Source of the DNA: Litoreibacter ascidiaceicola
GTDB taxonomy: Bacteria; Pseudomonadota; Alphaproteobacteria; Rhodobacterales; Rhodobacteraceae
Direction of reading: 5' to 3'
DNA length: 64,000 bases
Assembly (NCBI RefSeq): GCF_900129235.1
Contig: NZ_FQUV01000003.1
Span: forward strand, 310,001-374,000
The notes under the pieces were generated by a model. It did no database searches. It had not been told where the DNA came from and saw only the letters and a list, made by a program, of their open reading frames with translations. Position 1 is the stretch's first letter, and each line of letters begins with the position of its first letter. Positions 28,404 to 38,162 of the stretch are shown here, piece by piece. Made by a program: the position numbers and the translations under genes.

Positions 28404-30581
28404 GTGAGCGGGTTTTTCCATGAAGGCGATTTGGTGGGGGTCGTGACCACCCAGCCTCTGGACCGCATGCTGGACTACAAAGCGCCCGAAGGCGGCTGCC
28501 ACCTGGGCGCGTTTGTCGAAGTGCCGCTTGGCCCGCGCAAAGTGCTTGGTGTCGTTTGGGGGCCGGGCAAGGGGGATTTCGACTACGCAAAGGTCCGCTC
28601 GGTCATACGGGTGCTGGACGTGCCGCCCATGCGCGACGAGATGAAGGAATTTCTGACCCGCGCAGGGGCGTACACGCTGACGCCATTGCACGCGATGGTC
28701 CGGCTGGCGACACGCTCGCCCGGATTGGGTGACCCGCCTGCGATGCGCAAAGTGTTTCGCATGGGGACGGGTGAAGTCGACCGCATGACCCCCGCCCGCG
28801 AAAAAGTGCTGGCGGTGCTGGAAGAGTTCGGCGGGCTGTCGTTTACCTTGAAAGAGCTGGCCGAGCAGGCGGGTGTTGGGACGTCCGTCGTTAAAGGCTT
28901 GGCCGCGCAGGGTGCGGTGCGCGAGGAAGACAGCCCGCGCGATTTGCCCTTCATGACGCTTGACCCGTCGCGCCCCAGTAAGGAATTGACCGAAGATCAG
29001 GCGGCTGCGGTGGCGGCGCTGGATCGCGAGGGGTATTCGACCACATTGCTCAAAGGCGTGACGGGGTCGGGTAAAACCGAGGTTTATCTGGAAGCCGTGG
29101 CGGCGTGTTTGCGCCGTGGGCGGCAGGCCTTGGTGCTGTTGCCGGAGATTGCCCTGACTTCGGAATTCCTGACCCGCGTGGAAGAACGCTTCGGCGCACG
29201 GCCTGCCGAATGGCATTCTGGCGTGACCATGACCGAGCGCCGCCGCGTCTGGCGCATGGTCGCGAATGGCGGTGCGGAATTGATCGTGGGCGCGCGGTCG
29301 GCGCTGTTTTTGCCTTACCGCGACCTCGGGTTGATCGTTGTGGATGAGGAGCATGACAGCTCCTACAAACAAGAAGACGGCGTGCTGTATAACGCCCGTG
29401 ACATGACCGTTTTGCGGGCGTCCTTGTGCGGGGCGCAAGTGGTGCTGGCCTCGGCCACGCCATCGCTGGAGACCTGGGCGAACGCGGAGGCGGGCAAATA
29501 CGCACGGGTCGAGTTGACGTCACGCTTTGGCGACGCGGTGCTGCCGGAAATGCGCGCGATCGACATGCGGCGCGAAGACCTGCCCGGATCGCGCTGGGTG
29601 TCGCCGACCTTGCAGCGCGAAATCGCCAAGCGGATCGAGTTAGGCGAGCAGTCGCTGGTGTTCCTGAACCGCCGCGGCTACGCGCCGATGACGCTGTGTC
29701 GAGCGTGCGGGCATCAGATCGTGTGTGAGCATTGCGACGCGCGGATGGTGGAGCATCGCTTCCTCAAACGGCTGATGTGCCACCAATGCGGCGAGACGAA
29801 ACCGATGCCGACCGCTTGTCCGTCCTGCGAGGCAGAGGATCGGCTGGCCCCCATCGGCCCCGGCGTGGAGCGGATGGGGGAGGAGCTGGCCGAGTTGTTT
29901 CCTGACGCGCGTGTGGTGGTGCTGTCGTCGGATCTTTACGGGACCTCACGCGAGTTGAAGGCGCATATCGAGGATATTGCCGAAGGTGGCGCGGATATCA
30001 TTATCGGCACGCAATTGGTGGCCAAAGGGCACAACTTCCCGCATCTGACGCTGGTGGGCGTCATTGACGCCGACCTTGGCTTGCAAGGCTCCGACCTGCG
30101 GGCGGCGGAAAAGACCTTCCAGCTTATGCGCCAAGTTGCAGGGCGGGCCGGACGCGCGGAAAAGCGTGGGGTCGCGTTGTTGCAGACCTTCCAGCCGGAG
30201 CATCCGGTGATCACCTCGATCCTGAATGGCGACGAAGAAGCATTCTGGCGCGCCGAAGCGGCGGAGCGGGAACAGGCGGGGATGCCGCCTTACGGGCGCA
30301 TGGCAGGGGTGATCCTGTCAGGGCCGGAGATTGGGCCGGTGTTCGATCTGGGCAACGCGTTGGCGCGCAATGACGGGGCGTTGAAGCGCGTGGGTGCGCA
30401 AGTCTACGGGCCGGCACCTGCCCCCATCGCGCGAATACGCGGACGGCACCGTGTGCGGTTGCTGGTGAAAGCGCCCAAGGGCGTGGCCTTGCAAAGCGCA
30501 TTGTCGGAATGGATCAGGCCTGTGCGGCTAAAAGGTGACCTGCGATTGCAGATTGATATCGACCCCCAAAGCTTCTTTTAA
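28404..30581 (+). CDS. priA: Primosomal protein N' (PriA helicase)
   Basis: A 725-residue replication-restart helicase. It has Walker [12 protein letters not shown] (about 220), the DEEH box in [12 protein letters not shown] (about 312), and the zinc-binding region with paired cysteines in CRACG, CEHCD, CHQCG and CPSC (about 430-480), plus [13 protein letters not shown] near the end. The start is a GTG; 28404 is preferred, with GAAAGGG upstream. An in-frame GTG at 28377 would add nine residues. It is divergent from the transaldolase gene. Confidence 0.95.
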   Translation: MSGFFHEGDLVGVVTTQPLDRMLDYKAPEGGCHLGAFVEVPLGPRKVLGVVWGPGKGDFDYAKVRSVIRVLDVPPMRDEMKEFLTRAGAYTLTPLHAMVRLATRSPGLGDPPAMRKVFRMGTGEVDRMTPAREKVLAVLEEFGGLSFTLKELAEQAGVGTSVVKGLAAQGAVREEDSPRDLPFMTLDPSRPSKELTEDQAAAVAALDREGYSTTLLKGVTGSGKTEVYLEAVAACLRRGRQALVLLPEIALTSEFLTRVEERFGARPAEWHSGVTMTERRRVWRMVANGGAELIVGARSALFLPYRDLGLIVVDEEHDSSYKQEDGVLYNARDMTVLRASLCGAQVVLASATPSLETWANAEAGKYARVELTSRFGDAVLPEMRAIDMRREDLPGSRWVSPTLQREIAKRIELGEQSLVFLNRRGYAPMTLCRACGHQIVCEHCDARMVEHRFLKRLMCHQCGETKPMPTACPSCEAEDRLAPIGPGVERMGEELAELFPDARVVVLSSDLYGTSRELKAHIEDIAEGGADIIIGTQLVAKGHNFPHLTLVGVIDADLGLQGSDLRAAEKTFQLMRQVAGRAGRAEKRGVALLQTFQPEHPVITSILNGDEEAFWRAEAAEREQAGMPPYGRMAGVILSGPEIGPVFDLGNALARNDGALKRVGAQVYGPAPAPIARIRGRHRVRLLVKAPKGVALQSALSEWIRPVRLKGDLRLQIDIDPQSFF

Positions 30582-30643
30582 AGCGGTCCTTTCCAAGCCC
30601 GTTCGGGCTGGTTAAAACGGGCGGAACTTTGGGGACAACTGAC

Positions 30644-31714
30644 ATGACGATCACGCCGCAGCCGGGGATCATGGATATCAAGCTTTACCAGTCGGGGGCC
30701 TCGAAAATCGAGGGTGTCACCGAGGTGGTGAAGCTGTCTTCGAACGAGAATCCCCACGGGCCTTCGAAGCGTGCTTTGGATGCGTTCCGGCAAGCGGCGG
30801 GCGAGCTGCACTTGTACCCGTCCACCGACCACACTGAACTGCGCGAAGCGATCGGCGAGGTGCAGGGAATGGACCCTGCGCGGATCACCTGCGGCGTGGG
30901 CTCGGACGAGATTATCTCGTTCCTGTGCTACGCCTATGCAGGGCCGGGGGATGAAGTCCTCTATACCGAACACGGGTTCTCGATGTACCGCATTTCCGCG
31001 CTGGCGGCGGGGGCCACGCCTGTGGTTGCGCCGGAAACCGAGCGGCGCACGGACGTCGACAAGCTGCTGGCGGCGGTGACGGAGCGCACACGTTTGGTGT
31101 TCATTGCCAACCCCAATAACCCGACCGGCACGATGATTGACGAAGCCGAGGTTGCTCGGCTGGCCGATGGGCTGCCGGACGGATGCCTGCTGGTGCTCGA
31201 CGGGGCTTACGCGGAATTCGTGGATGGCTTTGATGCAGGCAGGGCGATGATCGACGCGCGGGACAACGTGTTCATGACGCGGACATTCTCGAAAATTTAC
31301 GGGCTGGGCGGCTTGCGCATCGGCTATGGCTATGGCCCGCAAGAGATCATCGACACGCTGAACCGCGTGCGCGGACCGTTCAACCTGAGCGTGCCTGCGT
31401 TGAAAGCCGCCGAGATGGCGATGCGCGATGTGGGATACACTGATTGGTGCCGCACTGAGAACGCGCGGATGCGGGACTGGATGACTGCACAGCTGGACGC
31501 GATGGGTGTTGCTGTGGACCGTTCAGAGGCGAATTTTGTATTGGCGCGGTTTGAGGATCAGACGAAGGCCGAGGCCGTGGACGCCCACTTGAAAACCAAA
31601 GGGCTGATCGTGCGATTGGTGGCGGGCTACGGCTTGCCGAATTGCTTGCGCATTACCGTCGGGACGGAAGCCGCCTGCAAGCGGGTTGTCGCGGCCATCA
31701 AGGAGGTGCTCTGA
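30644..31714 (+). CDS. hisC: Histidinol-phosphate aminotransferase
   Basis: A 356-residue PLP enzyme that converts imidazole acetol phosphate and glutamate to histidinol phosphate. PLP-binding Lys217 is in [17 protein letters not shown], with NPNNPTGT and DGAYAEF also typical. I chose the ATG at 30644 over the upstream TTG because GGGGAC sits at a normal distance. The next gene begins directly after its stop (TGA-ATG). As often in alphaproteobacteria, the enzyme may also act on aromatic acids, fitting its partner tyrA. Confidence 0.93.
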   Translation: MTITPQPGIMDIKLYQSGASKIEGVTEVVKLSSNENPHGPSKRALDAFRQAAGELHLYPSTDHTELREAIGEVQGMDPARITCGVGSDEIISFLCYAYAGPGDEVLYTEHGFSMYRISALAAGATPVVAPETERRTDVDKLLAAVTERTRLVFIANPNNPTGTMIDEAEVARLADGLPDGCLLVLDGAYAEFVDGFDAGRAMIDARDNVFMTRTFSKIYGLGGLRIGYGYGPQEIIDTLNRVRGPFNLSVPALKAAEMAMRDVGYTDWCRTENARMRDWMTAQLDAMGVAVDRSEANFVLARFEDQTKAEAVDAHLKTKGLIVRLVAGYGLPNCLRITVGTEAACKRVVAAIKEVL

Positions 31715-32629
31715 ATGGCACAACTCTATGACCGTGTGGCCCTGATCGGGCTGGGGCTGATCGCGGGGTCGTTGTTTCACGCGATGAAACGCGCCGGTTT
31801 GGCCGGGGAGGTCGTGGGCTACGCACGCTCTGCCGAGACCCGCGACGTGGCGCGTGAAATCGGGTTGTGCGACCGCATTGTAGATAGCGCCGCCGAGGCC
31901 GTCGAAGGGGCTGATCTGGTGATCCTGTGCGTGCCGGTTGGTGCCATGGGGGCGGTGGCCGCAGAGATTGCTCCACATTTGAAACAGGGCGCGTTGGTGT
32001 CGGATGTGGGCTCCACCAAGGGCGCAGTGATCGAGGCGGTTGCCCCGCATCTGCCCGACGGCGTGCATTTCATCCCCGCACACCCGTTGGCAGGGACAGA
32101 GCAGTCGGGCCCACGCTCCGGCTTTGCGGAACTGTTCGACAACCGCTGGTGCCTGCTGACCCCGTTGGACGGCACCGATCCGGAGGTGCTGGAACGCTAC
32201 AAGGAGTTGTGGCGTCAGATGGGTTCGAATGTGGACGAGATGGACGCGCCGCACCATGATCTGGTGTTGGCAGTGACTTCGCACACGCCGCACCTGATCG
32301 CTTACACGATGGTCGGTGTGGCGGACGATTTGGGCCGCGTCACCGACAGCGAGGTGGTCCAATACTCCGCCGCCGGTTTCCGCGACTTCACGCGGATCGC
32401 GGCGTCAGACCCGACCATGTGGCGCGACGTGTTTCTAGCGAACAAAGACGCGACGTTGGAAATTCTGGGCCGCTTCACTGAAGAGTTGTTTGCGCTGCAA
32501 CGGGCCATTCGCACCGGCGACGGGGAGCATTTGCACGACTACTTCACGCGCACCCGCGCCATCCGGCGCGGGATTATCGAAGCGGGGCAGGATACCGATG
32601 TGCCGAACTTCGGGCGGAACGCCAAATGA
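31715..32629 (+). CDS. Prephenate/arogenate dehydrogenase
   Basis: A 304-residue NAD(P)-dependent dehydrogenase of tyrosine synthesis (TyrA family). The Rossmann motif GLGLIAGSLFHAMKRAG is at residues 10-26, VGSTKGAV and HPLAGTEQSGP near 95 and 120 carry the substrate-contacting residues, and AVTSHTPHLIAY contains the conserved His. No chorismate mutase domain is fused. Directly following hisC, it forms a His/Tyr biosynthesis operon whose third gene overlaps its stop as ATGA. Confidence 0.9.
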   Translation: MAQLYDRVALIGLGLIAGSLFHAMKRAGLAGEVVGYARSAETRDVAREIGLCDRIVDSAAEAVEGADLVILCVPVGAMGAVAAEIAPHLKQGALVSDVGSTKGAVIEAVAPHLPDGVHFIPAHPLAGTEQSGPRSGFAELFDNRWCLLTPLDGTDPEVLERYKELWRQMGSNVDEMDAPHHDLVLAVTSHTPHLIAYTMVGVADDLGRVTDSEVVQYSAAGFRDFTRIAASDPTMWRDVFLANKDATLEILGRFTEELFALQRAIRTGDGEHLHDYFTRTRAIRRGIIEAGQDTDVPNFGRNAK

Positions 32630-33471
32630 TACGGCTGGCGGTTGCATTCCTTCTGCTTGCGAGCGCTGCGCAGGCAAATATCTCAAGCTCTCTGCGCCCC
32701 CTCCCGCGGGAGCCGCTGGTTGCGGCGCCCAGCCGTGCGGTCATTGTGGAGGTCTCCCGATCGCAACTTGCCCCAAGACGATCGCTGCGGCCTGAAATGC
32801 GGGGCAGAGTGATCACGAAAGGATCAAACGGCAAAGCAAGGGCGAACACTTTTGGCCAGCAGTTGCAGCAGGCGTTCAAGAAGAAGCCCAAAGCCAGCAA
32901 ATCAAACATGAACGCAAAGACCTCCAAGCGCGTGGCGAAAGGTCTGCAAGGCTCGGTCTGTGGCAATCCGAATATTCGGGGTGAAAAGATCAGCCGTATT
33001 CCCGCGAAGCTGCGCGGATGCGGGCTGGATAACGGGGTGAAGGTTACCGAAGTGTCCGGCGTTGCGTTGACGCAGCACGCAAAGATCGACTGCAACACGG
33101 CCAAAGCACTGAACGCTTGGGTCGAGAAGGGCGTTAAGCCCGCTGTCGGCCGCCGCGGCGGGGGCGTAAAGTCGTTGAAGGTCGTCGCGCATTACGCCTG
33201 CCGGACCCGCAACAATCAGAAGGGTGCGAAGGTCTCGGAGCATGGACGTGGACGTGCGGTGGACATTGCCGCGATCAATTTGAAAGACGGCTCGTCGATG
33301 ACGGTGCTAAAAGGCTGGCGTAGCGCGAAGAACGGGCCTGCGCTCAAGAAGATGCACAAAGCGGCCTGCGGGCCGTTTGGCACGGTGCTTGGCCCGAACG
33401 CGAACCGCTTTCATCAAGATCACTTCCACTTTGACACCGCGCGGTATCGCTCCGGCACCTATTGCCGTTAA
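32626..33471 (+). CDS. Extensin-like domain protein, exported
   Basis: A 281-residue protein with an N-terminal signal peptide (MIRLAVAFLLLASAAQA). It carries a basic linker rich in Lys and Arg and then the extensin-like C-terminal domain with cysteines in VCGNPNIRG, RGCGLDNG, IDCNTAKAL, YACRTRN, KAACGPFG and YCR. It also has SEHGRGRAVDIA and FHQDHFHFDTA, metal-binding-like histidines that recall LAS peptidases. The last gene of the hisC operon by ATGA overlap; a cell-wall role is inferred. Confidence 0.85.
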   Translation: MIRLAVAFLLLASAAQANISSSLRPLPREPLVAAPSRAVIVEVSRSQLAPRRSLRPEMRGRVITKGSNGKARANTFGQQLQQAFKKKPKASKSNMNAKTSKRVAKGLQGSVCGNPNIRGEKISRIPAKLRGCGLDNGVKVTEVSGVALTQHAKIDCNTAKALNAWVEKGVKPAVGRRGGGVKSLKVVAHYACRTRNNQKGAKVSEHGRGRAVDIAAINLKDGSSMTVLKGWRSAKNGPALKKMHKAACGPFGTVLGPNANRFHQDHFHFDTARYRSGTYCR

Positions 33472-34469
33472 CGCAGGTTTAGCGTCGGGGCCGTGCCAAT
33501 CGGAATCGGCCCGAGGAAGACGCGACTGCCCGCGAATGTAAGCGGCGCGTCGAGCGAGTTTTCAGAGCCGGAAAGCCTTGCCAGAAACCCCAAGCCCAGT
33601 TCTGCCGCCGATGCGGCCTCGGCAGGGACAGCCCCTGCACGGACGGCCAAGGCCAGCATTTCACGCCAGTTGCGGGCATTCAGCGCCAGCTCTCCGTTCG
33701 CATAGCCGTCGGCATCGACGTCCAGATCGCCTTTGGCGCGCAGTTGTAGTTCGCCCCATGTGCCGCGCGCGTCTTTGATGTTGAGCGTGGTGATGTCTGG
33801 CCGGTTGTCTTCGATCACCCGAATGTCGAGCGGGCGGGCAAAGCCGATTTCGGTGTCAAAGGTTAAACCCTCGATCACGTCGGGCAAAGTGCCGCCCGCA
33901 TCCAGCAGTCCGCGCAAGGCGTCGCCGGGGATCACGGTGTCAGCCTGTGCGGCAACATCATACGTCATCTCTTTGCCGGTGGTCCGGCGGATCGCGGCGT
34001 TGACCTTGTCGGCCCCGGAATTCCAGCCCGCCGAGGACGTAAGCGCAGCGCCTTCTATCACGACCGTCGCGGTATCGAGTTCCAGCGTGCTGGTGGGCAG
34101 AACTTTAAGGGATGCGGTCATCTTGCTGGTTTTTATGTCAATTTTCTGAAATGGCGTGGCAAAAACTTGTGTGTTGGGCCATGCTGCGATCAAATGGTTA
34201 GGCTGGTAGCTAAGTGAGAAGAGCTGAAAGAATGGTGCGGACCAGCTGAGGCCGGTCTCGGGATCGGTAAGCTGAATGTCTGTGATCGTCGTATCGAAGC
34301 GGTTGGGGAAGCCGCGTACTTTCAGGTCGGAATACTCCACCTGCCAGCCTTCCGCGCGACGCGCGTCCAGCCAACCCTCGGTCGCCTTTTGCGATGCTGT
34401 GGCGCCGACCACCCAATAGGCACCCCATGCGGTCGCGGCCACCAGTACAATGATCAAAAGCTTACGCAT
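33468..34469 (-). CDS. DUF2125 domain protein, membrane-anchored
   Basis: A 333-residue protein with an N-terminal signal/anchor (MRKLLIIVLVAATAWGAYWV) and then the DUF2125 domain: EGWQVEYSDLKVRGFPNRFD near residue 45 and LRAKGDLDVDADGYANGELAL further on. Repeated strand patterns suggest a periplasmic beta-rich fold. The ATG at 34469 is used because the hydrophobic segment begins there. Its stop overlaps the extensin gene stop by four bases. Function unknown. Confidence 0.82.
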   Translation of the reverse strand: MRKLLIIVLVAATAWGAYWVVGATASQKATEGWLDARRAEGWQVEYSDLKVRGFPNRFDTTITDIQLTDPETGLSWSAPFFQLFSLSYQPNHLIAAWPNTQVFATPFQKIDIKTSKMTASLKVLPTSTLELDTATVVIEGAALTSSAGWNSGADKVNAAIRRTTGKEMTYDVAAQADTVIPGDALRGLLDAGGTLPDVIEGLTFDTEIGFARPLDIRVIEDNRPDITTLNIKDARGTWGELQLRAKGDLDVDADGYANGELALNARNWREMLALAVRAGAVPAEAASAAELGLGFLARLSGSENSLDAPLTFAGSRVFLGPIPIGTAPTLNLR

Positions 34470-34531
34470 GTGGAATGTCCTTTTCCCGAAACCCGTGATG
34501 CTGTTTACAGGGCGGAAGATGGAAGGACCAG

Positions 34532-35071
34532 ATGATGACTGACACACCGCTTTGGGTCTTTGGCTACGGCTCGCTGATGTGGAACCCGGGCTTCGAGCCT
34601 GCCGAGCAAGTGCTGGCGCGGCTCAACGGTTTCCATCGTTCGTTTTGCATGTGGTCCATTCACCACCGCGGCTCTGAGGAAGAGCCCGGGCTTGTTCTGG
34701 CCTTGGACGAAGCGGATGCCGCTTGCGAAGGCGTGGCCATGCGCGTGGCGGATGCGGATCGTGACCGCGTGCTCGACTACCTGCGCGAGCGGGAATTAAT
34801 CTCAGCCGCGTATGTCGAGCAGGTGCATGATCTGGATTTGCGCGACGGGCGCAAGGTTCCGGGTCTTTGCTATGTGATCGAGCGCGACCACATCCAGTAT
34901 TGTGGCGGGCTGGAGCTGGAGCGTCAGGCACAGGTGATCGCCAAGGCGGTCGGCGGGCGCGGGCCGAATACGGAATACCTCTACAATACGGCGCAGCAGC
35001 TGGATGCCTTCGGAATTGATGACGTCGATATGGAATGGTTGGTGGCGCGGGTGCGGCAGCTGGCGGGCTAG
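34532..35071 (+). CDS. ChaC-like gamma-glutamylcyclotransferase
   Basis: A 179-residue protein with the family hallmark FGYGSLMWNPGF at residues 10-21 and the acidic catalytic stretch LRERELIS near 87. ChaC-type enzymes cleave glutathione to 5-oxoproline and Cys-Gly. It is divergent from DUF2125, with 62 bases between. The double ATG (34532, 34535) leaves a one-residue uncertainty in the start. Confidence 0.88.
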   Translation: MMTDTPLWVFGYGSLMWNPGFEPAEQVLARLNGFHRSFCMWSIHHRGSEEEPGLVLALDEADAACEGVAMRVADADRDRVLDYLRERELISAAYVEQVHDLDLRDGRKVPGLCYVIERDHIQYCGGLELERQAQVIAKAVGGRGPNTEYLYNTAQQLDAFGIDDVDMEWLVARVRQLAG

Positions 35072-35152
35072 TTTCCCCTTTGAAATGCGCCCTTCCGCCC
35101 GTATCATGCGCGATATAAAAAGAAGACCGAGCATGATAGAGGCCCCAATCTG

Positions 35153-36367
35153 ATGGACACCCCAGCCGAGCGGGAACGCACGCCGCATTTCACCCAGCCT
35201 GTGCGGCAGATTATCGTCATGCTGCTGATCCTTGGCCTTGTGGTAGCTGGCGGATATTTGATCTATCCGGCGGTGTCACAGGTGTTCGCATCCAGCCCGT
35301 ATCTGAATGGCGTGATCTTCACGGTGTTTGTGGTCGGCGTTCTGGCGTGCTTTTGGCAGGTGCTACAACTGACCTCCTCTGTGTCATGGATTGTCAGCTT
35401 CGCCCAAGACCGCGCGGATCACGATGAATTTCGCGCGCCGCGCTTGCTGGCGGGATTGGCAGGGTTGCTACGGTCGCGCGGGGCGCGGATGCAGATCAGC
35501 TCCGGCTCGTCGCGCACCATTTTGGACTCGGTCGCATCACGCATGGACGAAGCGCGCGATATTACGCGCTACATTGTTAACCTTCTTATATTTCTTGGTC
35601 TTCTCGGCACCTTCTACGGCCTTGCAACGACCATTCCCGGCGTGGTCGATACCATTCGCTCGCTCAACGTCGCAGAGGGCGAAAGCGGCGCGAAGGTTTT
35701 CCGCCAGTTGATGACGGGCCTTGAAGGCCAGCTTGCGGGCATGGGCACGGCGTTTGCGTCTTCCTTGCTGGGTCTTGCGGGGTCACTGGTCGTCGGGTTG
35801 TTGGAACTGTTCGCGGGGCACGGGCAGAACCGATTTTACCGCGAAATGGAAGAATGGCTGTCGACGATCACCCGTGTCGGGTTCTCCGCGGGGGAAGGCG
35901 AAGGCAGCGGCGGGTTTGATCAAGGTGTCGTTGCAACGGTTCTGGATCACATGGTCGAGCAGATCGACAGCCTACAAGGATTGTTCGTTCAAGGAGAGGC
36001 GAGCCGCGCTGCCTCTGCCGAAAAGCTTGACGGGCTAACGTCGTCTCTCAGGCACCTGACCGAACGTCTGGACCTGACCATTGATCCAACGGACGCGCTG
36101 AACCGCGTGGCCGAAGGGCAAGAGCGACTACTGGCGAAACTGTCTGAACCCAACGAAGATGGCGTGGATCCTGAAAGCCGGATGCGCCTGCGGTCGATTG
36201 ACGTGCAACTGCTGAAAATCCTCGAAGAGATGTCCTCGGGCCGGCAGGAAAGCATGTCCCAGCTACATGGCGACTTGGCGCAAGTCACTCAAGCCGTGCG
36301 CGCGCTGACCCGCGAGCGTAGACCGTCGAACACCCGCAGACTACCGGACCGCGAGCAGGGGGAGTAG
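35153..36367 (+). CDS. MotA/ExbB-like proton channel protein
   Basis: A 404-residue membrane protein. Helices are at about 18-40, 47-72, 134-160 and 188-212. The second pair (FLGLLGTFYGLATTIPG, GMGTAFASSLLGLAGSLVVG) matches the MotA/TolQ/ExbB core. A cytoplasmic C-terminal tail of about 190 residues is rich in charged helix. The next gene supplies the MotB-like partner four bases after its stop, so the two probably form an ion-driven motor complex in the inner membrane. This differs from TolQ, which is much shorter. Confidence 0.8.
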   Translation: MDTPAERERTPHFTQPVRQIIVMLLILGLVVAGGYLIYPAVSQVFASSPYLNGVIFTVFVVGVLACFWQVLQLTSSVSWIVSFAQDRADHDEFRAPRLLAGLAGLLRSRGARMQISSGSSRTILDSVASRMDEARDITRYIVNLLIFLGLLGTFYGLATTIPGVVDTIRSLNVAEGESGAKVFRQLMTGLEGQLAGMGTAFASSLLGLAGSLVVGLLELFAGHGQNRFYREMEEWLSTITRVGFSAGEGEGSGGFDQGVVATVLDHMVEQIDSLQGLFVQGEASRAASAEKLDGLTSSLRHLTERLDLTIDPTDALNRVAEGQERLLAKLSEPNEDGVDPESRMRLRSIDVQLLKILEEMSSGRQESMSQLHGDLAQVTQAVRALTRERRPSNTRRLPDREQGE

Positions 36368-36371
36368 CCGC

Positions 36372-38162
36372 ATGGCGCTGTCCCGACGCAATGGCAAACG
36401 CTTCGAGGCCAATATCTGGCCGGGTTTCGTCGATGCCATGACAGCGCTTTTGCTGGTTTTGGTCTTCGTGCTGTCGATCTTCATGATCGTGCAGTTCATG
36501 CTCAGCGAAACGATTACCTCCCAAGACAGCGAACTGGACCAGTTGACCAGCGAAGTCTCGTCTTTGGCGGAAGCGTTAGGGCTGGAGCAGCAGCGCAGCT
36601 TTGGGCTGGAGCAAAACATCGATGAGCTGGATGCGCAGGCCGCACAGCAGGCCGCGTTGATTGCGTCCCTGTCCGCGCAAAATGACACGCAAGCAGGACG
36701 CATCGCCAGTTTCGAGGAACAGGTCGCGGGGCTTTTGAAAGACCGCGAGGGTCTGCAAAACCAAGTCGCGTCATTGACCGGCGATCTGGACGCCTCGCAG
36801 ACGCAGGTCGCAGGGCTGAGTGCGCGCATTGAAGACATTGAGGCCGGACTGGCGCGCGAGATTTCAGAAAAAGAGGCCGCGCAACTTGCCTTGGCAGCGG
36901 CCCGCGAGGAGATTAGCGAAGGAGAGGAAGCCGCACGACTGGCGGCTGCAAGACGGGAAGCGCTGGAAGCCTTGGTCGCCGATCTGGAGGTGCAAACCAA
37001 CGAACAGGCAGAAGCACTAAGCGCAGCCGAAGCCGCGAAGCTTGTGGATGCCGCCGCAGCACAAACGTTGCGGGATCGTCTGAAAAATGCGGATGCCGAA
37101 CTGACCGCGATGACCTTGGCGCTGGAAGCGCAACGCAAGGAGGCCGAGGACACACTGACGTTATTGGCCGCCGCGCGCGCGGCGGAGAAGGCGCTGCAAG
37201 AGGAGTTGTCCTCCAGCCGAACTTCGGCGCTTACGCTGGAAGAAAAGCTGGCCGCAGCCTTGGCGGCGAAGACCGATACGAGTGCCAATCTTGCAGCGGC
37301 GGAAACGGCGCAAGAGAGCCTTCGCGAGCAGTTGATGGCAGCGCTTGCCGCCAAAATCGCTGCGGAATCGGGCGAAGGTGAAGCGTTGAGTGCGGCGGAG
37401 CAACGCGCAGCACTGCTGGAAGCCGCGCGCGCTGAACTGGCCGACCAGAAGGCGATCAGTCTGGATAGCCAGCGCAAGGTCGAAGCCCTCAATCAACAGG
37501 TCGCGGCACTGCGCTCCCAACTGGGGTCGTTGCAGACGATCTTGGATGAAACCGACACGCGGCGCGAGGCGGCGGATGTTCAGGTGCAAAATCTGGGGTC
37601 GGAGTTGAATTCCGCGTTGGCCTTGGTCGCGTCGGAACAGCGCGCACGGGCGAAACTCGAAGAAGCGGAGCGGCTGCGTCTGGAGGCCGAGGCGAAAGAG
37701 TTGAAGAACTACCGCTCGGAATTCTTCGGCCAGTTGCGCGCGCTGCTGGGCAATCAGGACGGCATCCGTATCGAAGGCGACCGCTTTGTGTTTTCCTCGG
37801 AAGTGCTGTTCCAGCCGGGGCAGGCGGTCTTGTCACCCGCTGGCAAAGGCGAAGTTGCCAAGGTGGCAGCGATCCTGTCGCGCGTGGCCGGGGACATTCC
37901 TGATACGCTGGACTGGGTGATCCGCGTCGATGGGCACACCGACAATGTGCCGCTATCGGGCTTTGGGCAATTCAAGGATAACTGGGAATTGAGTCAAGCC
38001 CGCGCGCTCTCGGTGGTGCGCTACATGAGCGCCGATCTTGGTATCCCACCCCAGCGTTTGGCGGCCAATGGTTTCGGGGAATACCAGCCGATAAACGAGG
38101 CGGACACACCTGAAGCGCGCGCGCAGAACCGCCGGATCGAGCTGAAACTTACCGAGAAATAG
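36372..38162 (+). CDS. MotB-like protein with long coiled coil and OmpA domain
   Basis: A 596-residue protein. A short N-terminus leads to one membrane segment (about 17-40) with Asp21 in PGFVDAMTALLLVLVF, the position and context of the proton-carrying Asp of MotB/ExbD. About 400 residues of Ala/Glu-rich coiled coil follow (about 45-450). The C-terminal OmpA/Pal peptidoglycan-binding domain includes RVDGHTDNVPLSG and NRRIELKL. It pairs with the upstream channel protein and overlaps the convergent M23 gene by 14 bases. Confidence 0.82.
   Translation: MALSRRNGKRFEANIWPGFVDAMTALLLVLVFVLSIFMIVQFMLSETITSQDSELDQLTSEVSSLAEALGLEQQRSFGLEQNIDELDAQAAQQAALIASLSAQNDTQAGRIASFEEQVAGLLKDREGLQNQVASLTGDLDASQTQVAGLSARIEDIEAGLAREISEKEAAQLALAAAREEISEGEEAARLAAARREALEALVADLEVQTNEQAEALSAAEAAKLVDAAAAQTLRDRLKNADAELTAMTLALEAQRKEAEDTLTLLAAARAAEKALQEELSSSRTSALTLEEKLAAALAAKTDTSANLAAAETAQESLREQLMAALAAKIAAESGEGEALSAAEQRAALLEAARAELADQKAISLDSQRKVEALNQQVAALRSQLGSLQTILDETDTRREAADVQVQNLGSELNSALALVASEQRARAKLEEAERLRLEAEAKELKNYRSEFFGQLRALLGNQDGIRIEGDRFVFSSEVLFQPGQAVLSPAGKGEVAKVAAILSRVAGDIPDTLDWVIRVDGHTDNVPLSGFGQFKDNWELSQARALSVVRYMSADLGIPPQRLAANGFGEYQPINEADTPEARAQNRRIELKLTEK

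Noticed and set aside
35153..38162. Zorya-type anti-phage defence (ZorA/ZorB)
   Set aside because: The channel and OmpA-domain pair is similar in layout, but the helicase or nuclease genes (ZorC, ZorD or ZorE) are absent. The neighbours are ChaC and an M23 peptidase, so a housekeeping envelope motor is more likely.
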